Shown here: one piece after another, positions 61,501 to 64,000 of the stretch
Layout: every line of letters begins with the position of its first letter
Position numbering within the stretch: the stretch's first letter is position 1
The notes under the pieces: generated by a model
Told to the model about the DNA's origin: nothing
Databases searched by the model: none
Seen by the model: the letters and a program-made list of their open reading frames with translations, nothing else
Assembly (NCBI GenBank): GCA_002353485.1
Contig: DEJS01000018.1
Coordinates: 54,575 to 118,574 of the forward strand
Length of the DNA stretch: 64,000 nucleotides
Reading direction: 5' to 3'
Source: Prevotella sp. UBA2742
GTDB lineage: Bacteria; Bacteroidota; Bacteroidia; Bacteroidales; Bacteroidaceae
Translations under genes and position numbers: made by a program

Positions 61501-62283
61501 GGCACCGTTGAAAGGCTCCACCGTGGTGGGGAAGTTGTGCGTCTCGGCCTTCAGCGAGATGACGCTCTCGATGTCCTTCACCCGGAAGTAGTCGCTCGTC
61601 GACTGGTCGGCAGGAGCAAACTGCTCCACCACAGGACCCTGTGCAAAGGCTACGTTGTCCTTATACGCCGACAGTATCTTGTTCGGGTTCTCCTGCGTCG
61701 TCTTCTTAATCATGGCAAAGAGACTCGACTCCATCTCCTTGCCGTCGATGATAAACGTACCACCGAAAATCTTGTGACGGCAGTGCTCGGAGTTAATCTG
61801 GGCAAAACCGAAAATCTCCGAGTCAGTCAGCGCACGGCCGTTCTCCTTCTCTATCTTGTGCAAGTACTCTATCTCCTCAGGACTCAAGGCCAGACCTTCC
61901 TGCTCGTTGTACTCCTCCAGATTCTCCACATACTTGATGGGCTCCGGCTGAATATTGATGGTGAAGATGTCCTGCCCCAGCCCGTTGTACATACGCTGCA
62001 GCATGGGGTCGTGCTCAGCATCCTCAGACGCTACCGCCCAGTATTCCTCAATGCGACTGATGCCCCGAAGACCCATGTTCTGGGTAATCTCAACGGCATT
62101 CGTCGACCACGGGGTCACCATCTCGCGGCGCGGACCGACAAAATAGCCGCTCAGAGCCTCGTCCTTCAACAGCTCGGCACCGCCATAGAGCCAGCATAGT
62201 TCCTTCACTTCTTGTTCGTCAAGCGTATGGCTCACCTCGGTGGCTATCACGCTCTTCTGTGGGGTCTTGAAAAAGAGAATCAT
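58573..62283 (-). CDS. purL: Phosphoribosylformylglycinamidine synthase (large, single-chain form)
   Basis: A 1236-residue purine biosynthesis enzyme converting FGAR to FGAM with glutamine and ATP. The N-terminal domain and linker are followed by two ATP-binding AIRS-like halves (HCRHKIFGGTF, KAETHNFPTTVEPFNGAATGTGGEIRD, PTGKDSLSLTQ). A C-terminal glutaminase domain carries the catalytic Cys in SLGICNGCQLMVELG near 1060 and the His and Glu in the PHLERAVFPWQ segment near 1200. The length and order are normal for the eukaryote/gammaproteobacteria-like large form found in Bacteroidota. It has its own promoter. Confidence 0.97.
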   Translation of the reverse strand: MILFFKTPQKSVIATEVSHTLDEQEVKELCWLYGGAELLKDEALSGYFVGPRREMVTPWSTNAVEITQNMGLRGISRIEEYWAVASEDAEHDPMLQRMYNGLGQDIFTINIQPEPIKYVENLEEYNEQEGLALSPEEIEYLHKIEKENGRALTDSEIFGFAQINSEHCRHKIFGGTFIIDGKEMESSLFAMIKKTTQENPNKILSAYKDNVAFAQGPVVEQFAPADQSTSDYFRVKDIESVISLKAETHNFPTTVEPFNGAATGTGGEIRDRMGGGVGSWPIAGTAVYMTAYPRIEDEGRDWEALMPARKWLYQTPEQILIKASNGASDFGNKFGQPLICGSVLTFEHQEKDDTKYAYDKVIMLAGGVGYGTKRDCLKKEPQKGNKVVVVGGDNYRIGLGGGSVSSVDTGRYSNGIELNAIQRANPEMQKRAYNLVRALCEEDTNPVVSIHDHGSAGHLNCLSELVEECGGEIDMTKLPIGDQTLSAKEIIANESQERMGLLIDEKHIEHVQKIAERERAPMYVVGETTGDAHFSFRQGDGVKPFDLDVAQMFGHSPKTIMRDNTVEHKYEDVSYSQDKIEEYLERVLQLEAVACKDWLTNKVDRSVTGKIARQQCQGEIQLPLSDCGVVALDYRGRKGIATALGHAPQAGLADPAAGSVLSVAEALTNIVWAPLADGMESLSLSANWMWPCRSQEGEDARLYAGVQALSDFCCELHINVPTGKDSLSLTQQYPNGEKIISPGTVIVSAGGEVSDIRKVVSPVVKNDKHASLYHIDFSFDEQRLGGSAFAQSLGKVGSDVPTVKNAEYFADAFMAVQQLIEKGWVMAGHDISAGGLITTLLEMTFGNTTGGMHINLHDLCQDGDIVKTLFAENPGVVIQVSDDHKQDFKDFMEDAGVGFAKIGYTVDDSRNIVVKAGENELSFDIDKLRDTWYKTSYLLDRKQSFNGKAKERYENYKKQPLEMKFNRDFTGTLKQYGISADRREKTGIKAAIIREKGTNGEREMAYCLYLAGFDVKDVMMTDLISGRETLEDINMIVFCGGFSNSDVLGSAKGWAGAFLFNPKAKEALDKFYAREDTLSLGICNGCQLMVELGLTGAPGAKMLHNDSRKFESEFISLSIPQNNSVMFGSLSGNKLGLWVAHGEGKFSLPEAESKYNVIAKYNYHGYPANPNGSDYDVAGICSADGRHLCMMPHLERAVFPWQCAWYPERRRMDEVTPWIEAFVNARKWVEAKVKSE

Positions 62284-62316
62284 ATCCTTTATACCTTATT
62301 AATTTTAATTTGGGTG

Positions 62317-62324
62317 CAAAGGTA
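62317..62324 (-). promoter_or_regulatory. Probable purL promoter
   Basis: TACCTTTG on the minus strand, 34 bp before the purL start; divergent from the OmpA-type gene. Confidence 0.6.
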
Positions 62325-62377
62325 CTTAAAAAATTCTAAAATCGTGCAACTTTCAGCGCTTTAATGCGTCTAATGAC

Positions 62378-62385
62378 TAACTTTG
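62378..62385 (+). promoter_or_regulatory. Promoter of the OmpA-type lipoprotein gene
   Basis: TAACTTTG, 37 bp before the start at 62422. Confidence 0.6.
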
Positions 62386-62421
62386 CACCACAAAAAGTAT
62401 TAATCATAAAACAAAACGAAT

Positions 62422-63258
62422 ATGAAAAAAAGTATTTTCGTCATCTCGCTGGCAGCAGCATTGCTTACTACCAGCTGTGCTTCTAAGAAAGAACTCGTAG
62501 CCTGCCAGGAAGAAAACAAGGCACTGCAGACTAACTATCAGAACACCAAAGAACAGCTCGCCTCGTCGAACACCCGCGTGGCCAGCCTCGAAGAACAGGT
62601 GAAAGAACTCCGTCGAAATAACGCCAAGCTGCAGTCATCACTCGACAAGAGCCTCACCAATGCCAGCCAGAACAACGTCAGCATTGAAAAACTCGTCGAC
62701 CAAATCAACGAGTCCAACCAATACATCCGCCACCTCGTAGAAGTCAAGTCCAAGAGCGACTCACTGAACATGGTGCTTACCAACAACCTCACCCGCTCAC
62801 TCTCCAAGGAAGAACTCAAGGAAGTCGACGTGCAGGTACTGAAAGGCGTCGTCTACATCTCGCTGGCCGACAACATGCTCTATAAGAGCGGTTCCTACGA
62901 AATCAACGACCGCGCCGCAGAGACCCTCTCAAAGATTGCCAAAATCATCAAAGACTACCGTGACTACGACGTACTCATCGAAGGTAACACCGACGATGTG
63001 CCCATCAAGCGCGAGAACATCCGCAACAACTGGGACCTCTCTTGTCTGCGCGCGTCGAGCGTAGTGCAGTTCCTGCAGAACCGCTATGGCGTTGATCCTA
63101 AGCGTCTCACAGCAGGCGGCCGCGGCGAGTATAACCCGCTGGCTACCAACAGCACCGAACTGGGCAAGCAGCGCAACCGCCGCACACAGATTATCATCAC
63201 TCCGAAACTCGACCAGTTCATGGACCTCATCGACAAGGCTCCCGACTCTGAAGAGTAA
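62422..63258 (+). CDS. OmpA-family peptidoglycan-binding lipoprotein with coiled coil
   Basis: A 278-residue lipoprotein with lipobox LTTSC at residue 19. A long coiled coil covers about 25-105 (EENKALQTNYQNTKEQLASS and following heptads). The OmpA C-terminal domain covers about 140-265, with DVLIEGNTDDVPI, NNWDLSCLRASSVVQFL and the peptidoglycan-contacting NRRTQIII. It would link the outer membrane to the cell wall. It has a perfect promoter and terminator of its own, suggesting an abundant structural protein. Confidence 0.93.
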   Translation: MKKSIFVISLAAALLTTSCASKKELVACQEENKALQTNYQNTKEQLASSNTRVASLEEQVKELRRNNAKLQSSLDKSLTNASQNNVSIEKLVDQINESNQYIRHLVEVKSKSDSLNMVLTNNLTRSLSKEELKEVDVQVLKGVVYISLADNMLYKSGSYEINDRAAETLSKIAKIIKDYRDYDVLIEGNTDDVPIKRENIRNNWDLSCLRASSVVQFLQNRYGVDPKRLTAGGRGEYNPLATNSTELGKQRNRRTQIIITPKLDQFMDLIDKAPDSEE

Positions 63259-63289
63259 TGTCAATAGGATAGGTTCTGAATGACATAAC

Positions 63290-63318
63290 AACGGGCTGAC
63301 AACCATTGTCAGCCCGTT
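63290..63318. terminator. Terminator between OmpA-type and coiled-coil lipoprotein genes
   Basis: Perfect 13-bp stem AACGGGCTGACAA / TTGTCAGCCCGTT with a 3-nt loop. It lies between convergent genes and can serve both. Confidence 0.9.
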
Positions 63319-63327
63319 TCAATTCAA

Positions 63328-63738
63328 CTATTTACTTATCTCACCCAATCTGTTCTGCACTTGTGTGAGTTTCGACTGAGTGTCGTACAGTTCAGAGTCG
63401 AGCCCTTTCAGTTTCTCTTCCTCGGCTTTGATTCTTTCTTGCATTGCCTCCTCTCTCTTTCTCGCTGCTTCTTCCATCCTCCGGCGCTCTTCAAAAGTCA
63501 TGTTGGGACCGCCGTACATAGCAACATGGGTTCCTCTTCTGAGTGCTTCAATCTTTGCTTGTGTGTCCTTTATCTGAAAGTTCAGGTCAGCCACTCTACT
63601 GTTCAGCGAGTCGGTCTGCGCCGTAAGTCTTGCGCGCTCTGCCTGCAATGCCTTTCCACTCTTGCACGAGCCAAAGCCGAAAATGGCGAGAAGACCAGCA
63701 CAGATGAGGCTTCCGATGCTGTAGAATCTTTTTTTCAT
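63328..63738 (-). CDS. Small coiled-coil lipoprotein of unknown function
   Basis: A 136-residue protein with a lipobox-like FGSC at about residue 25. Two coiled-coil segments (about 30-65, LQAERARLTAQTDSLNSRVADLNFQ, and 80-132, rich in Glu, Arg and Lys) are separated by a short GGPNMTF turn, suggesting a helical hairpin. No enzyme motif is present. It converges with the OmpA-type lipoprotein, which has a similar coiled coil, but a partnership is only a guess. Confidence 0.75.
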   Translation of the reverse strand: MKKRFYSIGSLICAGLLAIFGFGSCKSGKALQAERARLTAQTDSLNSRVADLNFQIKDTQAKIEALRRGTHVAMYGGPNMTFEERRRMEEAARKREEAMQERIKAEEEKLKGLDSELYDTQSKLTQVQNRLGEISK

Positions 63739-63829
63739 AAGTGTCTTGTTTAAGTGGTAGTGTGCAAATACGGTGTAAAGATAAGAAATAATCTTTGTAC
63801 TGCAAAGAAATTACGTTGTTTTTAACATT

Positions 63830-64000
63830 TCAAGGCTCTTCGAGTCGCTTCATGTGGCACACCATCAGCCGTCCGTCGGTGTCGCGCAGGTGCATGCTGT
63901 TGCCATGACAGTAGCGGAAGAAACGGCAGTCGGCACACTCTCCGGTGCGCTTCCACTCGTCGGTGCGGTGCGGGTGGTAACGGTTTTCCCACACGTCCAT
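63830..64000 (-). CDS. C-terminal fragment of a SPASM-type radical SAM protein (partial)
   Basis: The last 56 residues of a protein entering from the right edge. It contains a Cys cluster, ECADCRFFRYCHGNSMHLRD, followed by MVCHMKRLEEP, typical of the C-terminal SPASM region of Bacteroidota radical SAM proteins that bind extra iron-sulfur clusters. The radical SAM core lies outside the window, so the exact family (I recall TIGR04133 as similar) cannot be confirmed. Confidence 0.55.
   Translation of the reverse strand: MDVWENRYHPHRTDEWKRTGECADCRFFRYCHGNSMHLRDTDGRLMVCHMKRLEEP

Overview
The window looks like chromosomal DNA of a gut or rumen Bacteroidota, most likely a Prevotella-type organism. 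Supporting signs are a SusC/SusD pair, many promoters with the Bacteroidota -7 box TAnnTTTG, weak Shine-Dalgarno signals, lipoproteins with short lipoboxes, an anaerobic ribonucleotide reductase, two-gene chromate transporters and dense carbohydrate-active enzymes. No rRNA, tRNA, CRISPR array, phage or intact insertion sequence was seen. Both ends cut through genes.

Layout. 1-8.0 kb (minus): a polysaccharide utilisation locus with a SusE-position lipoprotein, SusD, SusC and a membrane regulator that joins a sugar-binding domain to an AraC domain; fructan is the best substrate guess. 8.0-11.4 kb: a striking array of eight 11-bp repeats, a SIMPL protein, then an ECF sigma / anti-sigma / secreted protein / beta-barrel operon. 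11.4-18.7 kb: a catabolic cluster of four-carbon acid sugar kinase, PdxA2-type dehydrogenase, iron alcohol dehydrogenase, NhaC antiporter, sodium symporter and a DapA-family lyase. 19-28 kb: nrdD-nrdG, a PhoR/PhoB-like pair, two Na/Pi cotransporters and fucP. 28-34.8 kb: a pectate lyase operon and a small ECF sigma locus. 34.8-43.6 kb: RNase HII, SufS, GH127 and a giant GH43/GH143-like/GH142-like enzyme. 43.7-48.0 kb: a large secreted protein with a 44-residue companion, then a MazEF-type pair. 48-54 kb: a structured intergenic element, then GH78, a second DapA-family lyase and a second sodium symporter. 54-64 kb: fucI, an FMN-binding protein, a porin-like protein, chrA halves, purL, an OmpA-type lipoprotein and a fragment of a SPASM-type protein.

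How the genes may work together. Several pieces match rhamnogalacturonan II (RG-II): pectate lyase, GH127, GH142/GH143-like domains (chain D, L-Ara-Dha), GH78 (chain C, L-Rha-Kdo) and fucose genes. The two lyase-plus-symporter pairs would then import and split the released 3-deoxy-ulosonic sugars. The 11.4-18.7 kb cluster gives a stereochemically consistent route from Dha to pyruvate and dihydroxyacetone phosphate through D-threonate. The second pair would turn Kdo into pyruvate and D-arabinose, which FucI can accept. This is inference from family and context, and it is the most interesting hypothesis here.

Other unusual structure includes a 32-bp GC-rich repeat inserted in frame three times inside the GH78 gene, related heptamer arrays, a nested hairpin near 48.3 kb, and a hairpin-rich leader before nrdD.
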